A stretch of DNA of 64,000 nt from Luteibacter sp. UNC138MFCol5.1 (GTDB lineage Bacteria > Pseudomonadota > Gammaproteobacteria > Xanthomonadales > Rhodanobacteraceae), in assembly GCF_900110505.1 (NCBI RefSeq), contig NZ_FODZ01000001.1, forward strand, positions 646,740 to 710,739, given 5' to 3'. A program made the translations under genes and the position numbers. The notes beneath the pieces were generated by a model that was not told the DNA's origin, ran no database searches, and saw only the letters and a program-made list of their open reading frames with translations. Numbering within the stretch: position 1 is the stretch's first letter; each line of letters opens with the position of its first letter. Below, one piece after another: positions 17,362 through 26,537 of the stretch.

Positions 17362-19554
17362 ATGGCCATTCGTTCGCGCGGACGCAACCTACTCGCGCTC
17401 GCCATCCTGTGTGGCATCGCGCCGCCCGCGCAAGCGGCGCAGTTCACGCGCGGCGTCGTGGTCGAACGCGGGCACGCGGAGCAGTTCCTGCCCGGCGACC
17501 TGATCGCGGTCGCCGATCCGGGGAGCATCGCGTTGCGCATCGGAGCACGCGCCACCGTAGACGGCGAGGGCCTTTCGATCCGCCACGGCGGGACCGGTGA
17601 CGCGACGCGTCGCTCCCACGGCATCGTCGCCCTCGACGGTGCCGAGCTCGCGCTAAGCAACAGCAGCGTCTCGATGCGGGCGCCATGGTCGACCGGCCTG
17701 CAGGTGCAACGCGATGCGAGCGCGTGGCTCGACACCGTGCGCATCGATATCGGCGCGGATCACGGCACCGCGCTCGCGCTCAGCGGTGGATCCGCGCGCC
17801 TGGATCGTAGCGTGCTCGATGCCGGGCGCGGCCACGCGATCGACACCCGGTTCCCGAACGGTGGCACCGCCACCGTGACGATGCGCGACAGCGCCGCGCA
17901 CGGACACATCGAGACCGGCGACGTGGGACTCGTGCTTCGCGCCGTCGACAGCACGCTGGTCGGCGACATGATCCGGAGCGGCGCGGGCATGCTCGACGTG
18001 TCGCTGAGCGGAAGCACCTGGCGCGGCGCGGCGCACGGTCCCACCTCGTTCGCGCTCGAGCGAGGCACATGGACGATGACTGCGGACAGCGGCATCGGCG
18101 ACATCCGCGTGGGCCGCGATGGGCGCGTCGCGCTCGCACGCACGGGCACCTTCGGCACGCTGCGCGCGGGCACCTGGCATGCGGAACCCGGCGCTGCGCT
18201 CGTCCTGCGTACACGTCTCGATGCCGGCGGCACGCTGGCACGCCAGGGTACCGACCGCCTGCTCGTCGCGGGCGACGTGGATGGCACGACCGCGGTCGAG
18301 GTCGCGCACACGGGTGGAGCTGGCGCGAACACGGCCAATCCACGGAGGCCCAACGGCGCGAGTGACGGCATCAGCATCGTGCAGGTCGGCGGGCATGCCA
18401 CGGCCGATGCGTTCCGGCTCGCGGGCGATCACGTCGCCGTCGGCCCGTGGCGATACCATCTGCACGCATACGCTCCCGACGTATCCGATCCATCGCAACG
18501 CCTCGTGGCCGGCGAAGGCGGGTTCTGGGATTTCCGGCTGCAAAGCACCCGCGTCGATCGCCACGGGAGGATGCCGGGACAGGACGCATTGCGCGGCGGC
18601 GCTCCCGATCGCGCGGCTCTGATGGCCCAGGTGCCGGCCTACCTCGTGCACGATCACGCGCTGATGGGCTTCGGCCGCGCGGCGATGGACGCGTTGCAGG
18701 CGGACGATACCGACGAGGCGCGCGAGCCGGCGCTGCGCGCCCGGGCGTTCGGCGGCGACAGCCACTACCGGAGCAGCCTCGGATTCGTCGACTACGGCGT
18801 CGACTACGTAAGAACCGATCGTGGGTTGCAGCTCCTGATGGACACGCCTGTCACCAGTACGGAAGGCACCCTTCTACGGCTGGGGGGCGGGCTCCTCGCC
18901 GGAAAGTCGTCCGTGCGGACGGATACGGCCGAAGGGCGCGCGTCGGCAATCACCTCGGCCGCGGGACTCGCCCTGCTCACGCGCCTGTCCACCGACGGCG
19001 GCTGGCGCCTGGCCGGCGGACTCGTGGCGACGCGATACGTCACGACGGTCTCGGCGCCGGGGAGGGGCGAAACGCTGCCTGCGCGACGCGCGCACGGGCT
19101 GGACACCTCGCTGTCGCTCGCCTGGCGTTGGCAGCTGGGGACGCACGCGGTGCTGGAACCGGGTGCCGCATGGCTTTCGCAGTGGCTTTCGACGCACGGC
19201 GCCACCGATCGCGACGGCATCGTCGTCGCGCCGACGTCCGGGCGCCGCGCGGTATCGCGCATCGGCGCACGCGCGTCGATGCCGTTCGCCCCCGAGGGGC
19301 GGACGCTCTACGCATGGGAAACATATCTGGACGTGCGTTACGAGGCGACGTCCGATCGGGGCGAGAGCGCGACGCTCTCCGGTGAGCGCTTCGCCACGGG
19401 CCGCGCCGGCGCTGCCACCGTGGCGTCGCTCGGTCTGCGCGCCGAGCTGTGGTCGCGCACGAGCGTGTGGCTGGAGGCATCCCGTCGCACGCGATCCGGC
19501 CGTGCCGGCGAGGCGGGCCTGCGCGCGGCCGCCGGTGTCTCGGTGGTGTTCTGA
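17362..19554 (+). CDS. Autotransporter (type Va) with beta-barrel domain
   Basis: 730-residue protein with a signal peptide ending PPAQAAQF, a passenger of repetitive beta-strand sequence (about 30-400, with many single-residue-spaced G/T/D turns as in right-handed beta-helices), and a C-terminal translocator of about 270 residues that begins near RARAFGGDSHYRSS and ends with the aromatic AGVSVVF typical of outer-membrane barrels. No catalytic motif was recognised in the passenger. The ATG at 17362 follows GGGAG by six bases. It is a single gene converging on the pilus cluster; an adhesin or structural surface role is only a guess. Confidence 0.8.
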   Translation: MAIRSRGRNLLALAILCGIAPPAQAAQFTRGVVVERGHAEQFLPGDLIAVADPGSIALRIGARATVDGEGLSIRHGGTGDATRRSHGIVALDGAELALSNSSVSMRAPWSTGLQVQRDASAWLDTVRIDIGADHGTALALSGGSARLDRSVLDAGRGHAIDTRFPNGGTATVTMRDSAAHGHIETGDVGLVLRAVDSTLVGDMIRSGAGMLDVSLSGSTWRGAAHGPTSFALERGTWTMTADSGIGDIRVGRDGRVALARTGTFGTLRAGTWHAEPGAALVLRTRLDAGGTLARQGTDRLLVAGDVDGTTAVEVAHTGGAGANTANPRRPNGASDGISIVQVGGHATADAFRLAGDHVAVGPWRYHLHAYAPDVSDPSQRLVAGEGGFWDFRLQSTRVDRHGRMPGQDALRGGAPDRAALMAQVPAYLVHDHALMGFGRAAMDALQADDTDEAREPALRARAFGGDSHYRSSLGFVDYGVDYVRTDRGLQLLMDTPVTSTEGTLLRLGGGLLAGKSSVRTDTAEGRASAITSAAGLALLTRLSTDGGWRLAGGLVATRYVTTVSAPGRGETLPARRAHGLDTSLSLAWRWQLGTHAVLEPGAAWLSQWLSTHGATDRDGIVVAPTSGRRAVSRIGARASMPFAPEGRTLYAWETYLDVRYEATSDRGESATLSGERFATGRAGAATVASLGLRAELWSRTSVWLEASRRTRSGRAGEAGLRAAAGVSVVF

Positions 19555-19565
19555 CAGCTCGACGG

Positions 19566-20582
19566 TCAGTACGTCACCGTGACGGTGACCGTATCGCTGT
19601 ATCCGCCCGCCGCGGCGGCCGGCTGCACGGGGACGCGGCCGTAGACGGTGAGGGTCTGCTCCGACCCCGAGCCGGTACCTGTCGCGGTGTCACTGTTGAT
19701 CGTGTTGCCCCAGCGCTGCGTGCGTTGGCTGTCGCGGTACAGCTCGTAGGCGACGAAGCCCGATCCGGAGGCCATGCGTCGCGTCGATCCCGAGGCGTTC
19801 TGGCCGTTGTCGAGCCCGACCTGGAACGGTGAGCGGTTCGTGCAGGTCATCCTCAGCAACGACGTCTGATCGGATGGCGTGCGAAGGAAGCCGGGCACGT
19901 TGCCGAAGTCGAGTGCCGTGGCGGTCGTGATGGTGCACGCCTTCGCCACGGAGGACGTCACGGTCGACGATGGCCCCGCGGCCGTGCCACCGCCGCCGCC
20001 GCCGGTCTGACACCCGGCGGGAAACGTGCCGAGGCTGAGCAGCGCCTCGTTGTACCGCCACGCGATACCGTTGGCCGTGGCGCCGCCCGCGAGCGTGGCG
20101 CTGTAATTGCCGGGTGAGAGCGACGGCTGTGGCGTCGGGATCCGCCCGTACACCGTCGCCGATCCGGTCTGCGTCTGCGGATTCGACAGGATGGTGAACT
20201 GCAACTGGAAGGGCAGCGGTGCATAGGTCGCGTTGCCGACGGGGCCGAGCACGCTGGTTCGCTGCGAGTCCTTGTAGATGTCGTAGCGCATGCGGTCGTT
20301 GCTGGCGTTGATCATCGTTCTCGGCGACACGGCACCCTGGTCGTCCGGTGCCATGCCGAGACATCCGGTGAGGTACACGCCGTAAAGGCCGCCGAGCAAC
20401 CCGCCGGTATACGTGCAGCTATAGTTGATCGTCGCCACCGTGTCGACGGCGGAGCCTGTCGGCTGGACGGCCGGGAAGGCGAGCGTGGTGATGCTCGTGA
20501 CGCTGCACGTGGTGACCGCCTGCGCACGCCCCGCCACGAACAGGGAGGCGACGCAGATCAGCACGATCGCGAGCCACTTCAT
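19566..20582 (-). CDS. Two-domain spore coat U-type pilin, probable tip adhesin of an archaic CU pilus
   Basis: 338 residues: signal peptide ending GRAQAVT, then two SCPU (spore coat protein U) domains separated by a Gly-rich linker GGGGGGTAAG. The second domain ends in YSDTVTVTVTY, the donor-strand-competent C-terminus of fimbrial subunits, while the first domain has extra cysteines. This two-domain layout at the end of a pilin-chaperone-usher set is that of CsuE-type tip adhesins. The start at 20582 overlaps the usher stop by four bases. Confidence 0.83.
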   Translation of the reverse strand: MKWLAIVLICVASLFVAGRAQAVTTCSVTSITTLAFPAVQPTGSAVDTVATINYSCTYTGGLLGGLYGVYLTGCLGMAPDDQGAVSPRTMINASNDRMRYDIYKDSQRTSVLGPVGNATYAPLPFQLQFTILSNPQTQTGSATVYGRIPTPQPSLSPGNYSATLAGGATANGIAWRYNEALLSLGTFPAGCQTGGGGGGTAAGPSSTVTSSVAKACTITTATALDFGNVPGFLRTPSDQTSLLRMTCTNRSPFQVGLDNGQNASGSTRRMASGSGFVAYELYRDSQRTQRWGNTINSDTATGTGSGSEQTLTVYGRVPVQPAAAAGGYSDTVTVTVTY

Positions 20583-22930
20583 GGCTCGCTCCGACAGGTG
20601 AGTGGGCCGATCTCGGGCAGGCCTCGCGCGCCCTTCGGATACGTCAGCTGCGCCCGGCAACGCGTGTGGTCGGGCAACTCGGCCTCGAGCGATGTGTCTC
20701 CCGGCAGGTCGTCGAGGTAGACGAGGCCGTCGTAGCCGACGAACGCCTCCTCGCCGGCTGGTGTGACGACACGCGCGCCGACGGGGAGCGGCTGCCCGCG
20801 ACCGTCGACGAGAATGACCGACGCGGCGCGCACGCGCCGGATCGGGAAGCGCACGACGACGCCCGAGCGATCGGCGGGCGCGACGATGGTTTCCACGCGC
20901 GAGACGCGGTCGTCGGCGGGCAGGTCCAGCGGGTCGATGCCGAGGCGATTGTCCTGATAGGCGTTGAGGCGCGACACGAGCAACAGGCCACGCGCATCCG
21001 TGACGCCGGTGCGGCGGTTCTCCAGCAGCACGGGAATGTCCGCGGCGCCTTCCGTGGTGACCAGCGCGAACGCGTCGTCGATCCGGCGGGCGGCGAACGC
21101 ATGCCCACCCATCAGCACGACCGCGCCGTTCGCGTCCGCGTAGCCGTAGGTCGACGCACCCATCGCGCTCGCGCCGATCGTGAGCTGCCCGCGATTGCCC
21201 AGCCAGCCCACTTCGCCGAGCCCGCCACCGTCGGCGCCGCCGCGGCCCTGCACGTGCCAGCCGAAGCCGCCGTCGCCGTCGATGGGGCGGCTGGCGTCGA
21301 CGATCCCCGCCGTGTGCCCGCGGTCGCGCTGCACGGACGTGCTCCACGTCGTGCGCTGGTCGAGTGCCACGGTGACGCCGACGAAGATGCTGCGGTCCGC
21401 CGCGTCGTCGAGGTTCTGGTTGTAACTCGCGTTGAACGAGATGCCGCCGCCGAGCGTGCGCAGCAGGAAGAGGCCCGCGTAACGCGACGCCTCCTGGCCG
21501 GCGTAACGCAGGCGCACGAGGTTGGCGCCGAAGCTCGTGTCGCGGACGTTGAAACCGATCAACGCGCGATCGCTCACTCGTGGTGGCGGCGATCCGTATC
21601 CGGCCGCCACGTCGCGATAGCGTGCGTCGCCGCGCACGGTGTCGAACGACGCGTTCACGTAGCGGCCGTTCCAGGCGTAGCCCAGTCCGTACTGCGCGCC
21701 GCCACCGCGCGAGACGGCGTACGACCCATTGACCAGGTGCGCGCCGCCGGGATTCCAGATCGCGCCGGCGCCGGCGGTGCCGCGCCCGTCGCCGGCCTCG
21801 ACGTGCGATTCGAGTGTCAGGCGGTCGTCGACGCCACGGCGCCATGTGCCGCTGACGACGGGCGCGCTGGCGTAATCGAACGAGTCGATGCCGTAGCCCT
21901 GGCGAACCTTGCCGAGTTCCACCGACCAGTCGTTCAGCCCCGCCCGCAGCAGCTGGCGCGCCGAATAGAACGGAAAGGTCACCGTGCTGCTGCGCCCGAG
22001 CGCGTCGGTGAGGACGACCTGCGCCTGGCCCGCCTGGTCGACCCCGGGCACGGCGGTGAGCTGGAAGGGGCCCGCAGGCACCCGGCCGCTGTATTGCCGC
22101 ACGCCGTCGACGTACAGCTCCACGGCAGACGGCGCCGTCGCCTGTCCGAAGAACTGCGGCAGCGGTGTCGTGACCGTGTAGGGCTGCAGGGCGAAATCGC
22201 TGCCGTACGCGATGCCGCCGATGCGCGTCGCGCGTGTCCAGGAAAGGTAGCCGGTGAACGTGTCGCCGACCGTCAACGCCTGCGCGCGGTCGGGGAACGC
22301 GAGGCGCCACTGCGTGTCCAGGCGCACGGTACCGCCACGCCATCCGTCCTCGCGCGTTTGATAGCGACGGGTCAGCGACGTGTTGCTGAGCACGCCGAGG
22401 CCGTCGCTGAAGCCGCGCAGTTCGGCATAGCCGCTCACGTTGCCGAGGCCGTCGCCGTGCGCGGCGTACACGTCGTAGTTGAGCAGCAGGCCGGTGCCGC
22501 TGACCGCCTTCATGGCGCTGCGCTCCGGGCGGTTCAGCACGGTGGTGGGCAGCGACAGCCTCTCGGGCGGCACGTCGATCGTCACCTGCTGCCGTGCCAC
22601 GTCGTAGCTGTAACGGAGGTCCGGGATCGACGCGAGGCACTGCTCGCGCTCGTCGGCGCCGCTGGCGAAGCCCAGGCCGCGCAGGTCCGCCGGCGTCGCG
22701 CAGAGCGTGCCGTCGCGGCGGACGAAATGGACGAGCCTGCCCGTGGCGCTTCCGTTGAGCACGACCTCCAGGTACAGGTCCTCGCCGACCGTGCGCACGC
22801 GCGGATCCACCGTCGGGGGCGGCGGCACGGCGAGTGCCTCGGTCGTCGTGGCGTGCGCGGCGCCCGCTTCGAACGCCAGCACGCTAGCGGCGGCCCGGGT
22901 CCACGACCAGGGTCGACTCCGCCGTCTCAC
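20579..22930 (-). CDS. Fimbrial outer-membrane usher (archaic chaperone-usher pilus)
   Basis: 783-residue usher forming the secretion and assembly pore of a chaperone-usher pilus. The mature N-terminus carries YLEVVLNGSATGRLVHF, the conserved usher N-domain segment, then a long barrel with the plug region and C-terminal domains. The start is taken as GTG 22930: it follows GAGGA by six bases and gives a signal peptide (MRRRSRPW through GAAHA-TT). It overlaps the chaperone gene by 47 bases, an unusually long overlap; a later GTG right after the chaperone stop would leave too short a signal sequence. Confidence 0.9.
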   Translation of the reverse strand: MRRRSRPWSWTRAAASVLAFEAGAAHATTTEALAVPPPPTVDPRVRTVGEDLYLEVVLNGSATGRLVHFVRRDGTLCATPADLRGLGFASGADEREQCLASIPDLRYSYDVARQQVTIDVPPERLSLPTTVLNRPERSAMKAVSGTGLLLNYDVYAAHGDGLGNVSGYAELRGFSDGLGVLSNTSLTRRYQTREDGWRGGTVRLDTQWRLAFPDRAQALTVGDTFTGYLSWTRATRIGGIAYGSDFALQPYTVTTPLPQFFGQATAPSAVELYVDGVRQYSGRVPAGPFQLTAVPGVDQAGQAQVVLTDALGRSSTVTFPFYSARQLLRAGLNDWSVELGKVRQGYGIDSFDYASAPVVSGTWRRGVDDRLTLESHVEAGDGRGTAGAGAIWNPGGAHLVNGSYAVSRGGGAQYGLGYAWNGRYVNASFDTVRGDARYRDVAAGYGSPPPRVSDRALIGFNVRDTSFGANLVRLRYAGQEASRYAGLFLLRTLGGGISFNASYNQNLDDAADRSIFVGVTVALDQRTTWSTSVQRDRGHTAGIVDASRPIDGDGGFGWHVQGRGGADGGGLGEVGWLGNRGQLTIGASAMGASTYGYADANGAVVLMGGHAFAARRIDDAFALVTTEGAADIPVLLENRRTGVTDARGLLLVSRLNAYQDNRLGIDPLDLPADDRVSRVETIVAPADRSGVVVRFPIRRVRAASVILVDGRGQPLPVGARVVTPAGEEAFVGYDGLVYLDDLPGDTSLEAELPDHTRCRAQLTYPKGARGLPEIGPLTCRSEP

Positions 22931-23633
22931 CGTTGATCCTCGCGCGCAGGGCACCGCCGCCCGGTGGCGTCGCACCTGGCACGCGCCACTCCATCGTGGC
23001 GCCTGGCAGCGCGTAGCCGACAAGACCCGGCAGCAGCGACATCCGGTCCCCCTTCGCATCCTGCCGGACCACGTCCGCGATCTGCGCGTGGCCGGTGCCG
23101 GTGTTGCGCACGCGCAGTACCGAACCGCCGGGCGTGGCATCCCAGCTCGCCTGCAGCGTCGCCTTGACGGTCGGATCGCCGCGTGGCGCGAGGAACACCG
23201 GCACCGAATACCGCAGCACGAACTTCAGTCCCTCCGTGTCCTTTCCGTCGACCGGCAATTCGTCGACCAGCACGCGATAGGCCCCTTCGTTCCCGTCGCC
23301 CGGCGGGTCGATCTGACGGATGACACGCACCATCTGGCGGTCGCCGGGCGCGATCGTCACCATCGGCGGGCTGACGACCAGATCGCGCGACGCTTCCAGG
23401 TAATCCTTGCCGTCCGCCTGCGTCCAGCGGAACACGCGAACCTGCGCGTGGATCGCGTCGTTGCCCGTGTTCGTCAGCCACAGCGCGTCGGCGCGGGTGA
23501 CGGCGGCGAAGCGCATGCCGATCGGCGACACCTGGAGACCGCTCGCACGGGTGGGGGGCGGCGACCCCGCGGCGGTGGCCATCGCGAGGGCCACCGCGAT
23601 GGCTCTCGCAACGGGGGGCGAGCATCGACGCAC
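22884..23633 (-). CDS. Periplasmic fimbrial chaperone
   Basis: 249-residue PapD-like chaperone with a signal peptide (ALAMATAAGSPPPTRA-SGLQVSPI). The immunoglobulin-like N-domain shows LWLTNTGNDAIHAQVRVFRWTQ and APGDRQMVRVIR, and the C-domain NTGTGHAQIADV, as in the Csu/archaic chaperones. It donates a strand to unfolded pilin subunits in the periplasm. The gene sits two bases after the pilin gene and overlaps the usher gene. Confidence 0.9.
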   Translation of the reverse strand: MRRCSPPVARAIAVALAMATAAGSPPPTRASGLQVSPIGMRFAAVTRADALWLTNTGNDAIHAQVRVFRWTQADGKDYLEASRDLVVSPPMVTIAPGDRQMVRVIRQIDPPGDGNEGAYRVLVDELPVDGKDTEGLKFVLRYSVPVFLAPRGDPTVKATLQASWDATPGGSVLRVRNTGTGHAQIADVVRQDAKGDRMSLLPGLVGYALPGATMEWRVPGATPPGGGALRARINGETAESTLVVDPGRR

Positions 23634-23635
23634 CG

Positions 23636-24145
23636 TCAGTACGTGATGGTGGCGGTGATGACGTCGGTATACGCGCCGGCCGGGAAGTTCGTGCTCGGCA
23701 CGCGTCCGTAGACGGGAATGTTCTGCACGGTACCCGTACCGCTACCGGCGAACACGTTGCCGCCCGTCCCCGTCGTGCTGCCCCAGATGTCGGCCGCGCC
23801 GCGCGACGGATTGCGGTAGAGCTGGTAGGGCACGAGCGCGGTGCCGTTGGTCATCGCGCGCGTCGTCGCGCTCGTCCCGTTCTGTCCGTTGTCGAGCGCG
23901 ATCGTGTACGGCGCGCTGGGAGTGCAGTTCACGTTGAGCGCGCCCTGGTTGTCGACGTTCGTCGCCGTGGAGGGCTGGGTGCCGAAGTTCACGTCGGTCG
24001 GTGCGGTCGTGCTGATGTCGCACGCCGCCGTGATCGTGATCCGCACGTTGAACGTGGTCGTGGCGGTGGCGGCCCGCAGCTGTGGCGTGGCCACGGCGGC
24101 CGAGCCGAGCGCGGCGAAGACGAGGGGACGAACGAGGTGGCGCAT
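23636..24145 (-). CDS. Spore coat U-type major pilin subunit
   Basis: 169-residue exported protein with one SCPU domain: signal peptide to LRAATATTTF, paired cysteines in ITAACDIST and VNCTPSAPYTIALDNGQNG, and a C-terminus AGAYTDVITATITY suited to strand exchange. It is the first gene of the four-gene pilus cluster, as the major rod subunit is in Csu-type loci. The ATG at 24145 follows GGAGAT by five bases. Confidence 0.87.
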   Translation of the reverse strand: MRHLVRPLVFAALGSAAVATPQLRAATATTTFNVRITITAACDISTTAPTDVNFGTQPSTATNVDNQGALNVNCTPSAPYTIALDNGQNGTSATTRAMTNGTALVPYQLYRNPSRGAADIWGSTTGTGGNVFAGSGTGTVQNIPVYGRVPSTNFPAGAYTDVITATITY

Positions 24146-24296
24146 GGCGATCTCCGAAGGTGGCGCACGCCGGAACACCGGCGTTGCGAGACGTGGTTCC
24201 TTCGGCTGCAAGAATCGGTGCGCGGGCGGTCGGCGCATGTGAAATTCCGGCCACGCTGCCGGATCGGCCTAGCGATGCCGAAAGTGCACAAGGCCG

Positions 24297-24357
24297 TGTC
24301 AAGGCTGCTTGACACGCCCCGCGAGAGCGCGCAGGATGATGTCAAGCGTGCTTGACA
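24297..24357. promoter_or_regulatory. Two copies of an 18-bp palindromic operator
   Basis: TGTCAAG-GCTG-CTTGACA at 24297-24314 and TGTCAAG-CGTG-CTTGACA at 24340-24357 share both seven-base arms exactly and differ only in the four-base centre. Their centres are 43 bases apart, about four helical turns. TTGACA at 24309-24314 could double as a -35 box. They lie 26-86 bases upstream of the small membrane-protein gene whose operon encodes an XRE regulator, the likely binder. The rest of the 24146-24382 gap shows nothing else definite. Confidence 0.8.
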
Positions 24358-24382
24358 TGCCTGACACCAAGGGGGCGGGACG

Positions 24383-24784
24383 ATGCGAGCGGTGCACAAG
24401 CGGTACATGCGGGAGTTCGTCCCGGCGATGCTGGGTTACACGGTGCTGATCCTCGCTTCGACGATGTGGCTGAAGACCCTCGACGGCACACTGCCGCGCG
24501 CCGTGGTGACGCTGCTTCCGGTCGTTCCCGTCGGCTTCCTCATCCGGGCGATGGTGCGCGTCATTCGTGACCAGGACGAGTTCGAACGACGGGTCGATCT
24601 CGTATCCATCGCCATCGGCGGGAGCGTCGGCACCTTCGGCTTCTTCACCTACGGCATGCTGCTCAGCGCGGGAGTGCTTCCGTCACCGGCGGCCGAGACC
24701 GTCGCCATCTGGGTACTGCCGACGCTGCTGTTCTGCTTCGGCGTGGCGAAGTGCGCCGTCCTGCGGCACTACCGCGACCAATGA
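24383..24784 (+). CDS. Small four-segment membrane protein, unknown function
   Basis: 133 residues with four hydrophobic segments at about 14-30, 40-60, 73-93 and 100-122, the middle pair joined by the charged loop RVIRDQDEFERRVD. No named family was recognised with certainty; similar proteins are often found next to short XRE regulators. AAGGGGG lies seven bases before the ATG. It is the first gene of the operon behind the paired palindromes, and its stop overlaps the regulator start (ATGA), so it may be a sensor or partner of that regulator (inference). Confidence 0.75.
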   Translation: MRAVHKRYMREFVPAMLGYTVLILASTMWLKTLDGTLPRAVVTLLPVVPVGFLIRAMVRVIRDQDEFERRVDLVSIAIGGSVGTFGFFTYGMLLSAGVLPSPAAETVAIWVLPTLLFCFGVAKCAVLRHYRDQ

Positions 24785-24975
24785 TCAACCGCGTTCGCGA
24801 ACTCCGCGGCGAGCTCGGCTGGTCGCAGGCGGACCTCGCCGAGCACCTCGACGTCTCGCGTCAGACCGTCAACGCGATCGAGACGGGCAAGTACGATCCG
24901 AGCCTGCCGCTGGCGTTCCGCATCGCGCGGCTGTTCGGCCTTCCCATCGAATCGATCTTCACTCCCGGGGAATGA
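24781..24975 (+). CDS. Short XRE-family transcriptional regulator
   Basis: 64-residue helix-turn-helix protein that is almost only the DNA-binding domain: INRVRELRGELGWSQADLAEHLDVSRQTVNAIETGKYDPSLPLAFRIARLFGLPIESIF. The conserved SRQTVNAIETGKY recognition helix is that of the small regulators usually paired with a membrane protein. It probably binds the two palindromes upstream of its own operon. Start overlaps the previous stop, and its stop region overlaps the next gene. Confidence 0.9.
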   Translation: MINRVRELRGELGWSQADLAEHLDVSRQTVNAIETGKYDPSLPLAFRIARLFGLPIESIFTPGE

Positions 24976-24980
24976 CCGCC

Positions 24981-26537
24981 ATGAAGCGACCACCACGGAT
25001 CGCCATCGTCGTCGCCATCCTGGCGGCCGTCCTCTCGGGACGCCAGTGGACGAAAGCGCATGGCGAGCCGTCCGCGAGCCCGTCCCCGCCCGCCGTCACG
25101 CGCCCCGCGCCACCGCGCGTGTGGCGCGTCGGGTCGGTCGAGCTGAAGCCGTGCGAGTTGCCGCAGGCGCATTCGGGGCTGTCGACCGCCGCGTGGTGCG
25201 CACCGTTCGACGTGCCCGAGGACCGTGCGAACCCGAAGGGACGCCACATCGCCTTGCAGCTCGCGCTCGTGCGCAGCAGCGCGCAGGTGCCGGCGAGCGA
25301 CATCGTGGCATTCATCGCGGGCGGCCCCGGGCAGTCGGCCGCGGAAAGCTATCCCGCGATCGCCGCCGCGATGGCGCCCCTGCTGCAGCATCGCAACGTG
25401 CTGCTGCTCGACCAGCGCGGCACCGGTGGCTCGCACCCGCTCAGCTGCCGGGACGCCGGGCCGGGCGCGCCGGCCGGGGGGGACGAGGCGCATGGCTTCG
25501 ACGCGGAAGCGGTGCGGAAGGAAACGCGGGCCTGCCTCGGTCAGCTGTCGAAGGACGCCGATGTCCGTTTCTACACGACGACCGACGCCGTCGCCGACCT
25601 GGAAGATGTGCGCCGCGCGCTGGGCTCGCCGAAGCTGGATCTGCTCGGGGTCTCGTACGGGACGCGCGTGGCGCAGCAATACGCGATGCGTCATCCGGAC
25701 GGGCTGCGCACGCTGGTCCTCGACGGCATCGCGCCGAACGGCCTGGTGCTGGGCGAGGATTTCGCGGTGAACCTCGACGCGGCGCTGAAGGCGCAGTTCG
25801 CGCGTTGCCACGCCGACGAAGCCTGCCGCAAGCGCTTCAACGATCCTTACCAGACGCTCTACCAGCTACGCGACGCGCTGCGCGCGAACCCCCACAAGGT
25901 GACGTTCCGCGATCCGCAGGACTATTCCTCGGTGCAGCGCGTGCTCAGCGAGTTCTCGCTCGCGACGGTGGTGCGCATGTTCGCCTATTCGCCGGAAACC
26001 GCCGCGCTGCTCCCGTTGTCGATCGACGCGGCGGCGCACGGCGACGTCGGTCCGCTGCTCGGGCAGGCGAAGCTGCTCACCGGCGATCTCGGCGACACGA
26101 TGGACGGCGGCATGCAGTACTCGGTCATCTGCACGGAGGACGCCGACCTTCTCCAGCCGCGGCCGCAGGACAAGGACACGATTCTTGGCGACACGCTCAT
26201 CGAGGCCTTCCGCGCGGCCTGCTCGGTATGGCCGCACGGCGAGCGCCCGGCGAACTTCCACGCGCCGCTGAAGAGCGACGTGCCGGCCCTGCTGATGTCC
26301 GGCGAGTTCGATCCGGTGACCCCGCCCCGCTACGGGGACGACGTGGTGAAGGGACTGCCGAACGGCCGCCACCTCGTGCTGAAAGGGCAGGGCCACAACG
26401 TCGTGGCGCGAGGCTGCATGCCGCGCGTGCTCGAGCGATTCATCGACAAGGCCGACGCGAAGGGGCTGGACGTGAGCTGTCTGGACCGCCTGAGGCCCTT
26501 GCCCGTATTCGTCGGATTCAACGGAGCCACGCCATGA
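24981..26537 (+). CDS. Exported alpha/beta hydrolase (S33/tripeptidyl aminopeptidase-like)
   Basis: About 518 residues. An N-terminal signal or anchor segment (IAIVVAILAAVLSG) precedes an alpha/beta-hydrolase with the oxyanion-type FIAGGPGQSA, the nucleophile in LLGVSYGTRVA, Asp in SGEFDPVTPP and His in GQGHNV, plus the TAP-like C-terminal region. Members cleave N-terminal peptides or esters outside the cytoplasm. An in-frame ATG at 24972 overlapping the regulator stop is also possible; 24981 has GGGGA at better spacing. Its fixed place between an XRE regulator and an ABC exporter suggests a joint role with the transporter. Confidence 0.82.
   Translation: MKRPPRIAIVVAILAAVLSGRQWTKAHGEPSASPSPPAVTRPAPPRVWRVGSVELKPCELPQAHSGLSTAAWCAPFDVPEDRANPKGRHIALQLALVRSSAQVPASDIVAFIAGGPGQSAAESYPAIAAAMAPLLQHRNVLLLDQRGTGGSHPLSCRDAGPGAPAGGDEAHGFDAEAVRKETRACLGQLSKDADVRFYTTTDAVADLEDVRRALGSPKLDLLGVSYGTRVAQQYAMRHPDGLRTLVLDGIAPNGLVLGEDFAVNLDAALKAQFARCHADEACRKRFNDPYQTLYQLRDALRANPHKVTFRDPQDYSSVQRVLSEFSLATVVRMFAYSPETAALLPLSIDAAAHGDVGPLLGQAKLLTGDLGDTMDGGMQYSVICTEDADLLQPRPQDKDTILGDTLIEAFRAACSVWPHGERPANFHAPLKSDVPALLMSGEFDPVTPPRYGDDVVKGLPNGRHLVLKGQGHNVVARGCMPRVLERFIDKADAKGLDVSCLDRLRPLPVFVGFNGATP

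Noticed and set aside
20666-22936. Long open frame antisense to the usher gene (756 codons)
   Set aside because: No recognisable domain and it mirrors the usher frame; composition effect.
24146-24296. Promoter of the pilin gene
   Set aside because: Several weak -10-like hexamers exist on the minus strand, but none has a convincing partner at the right spacing.
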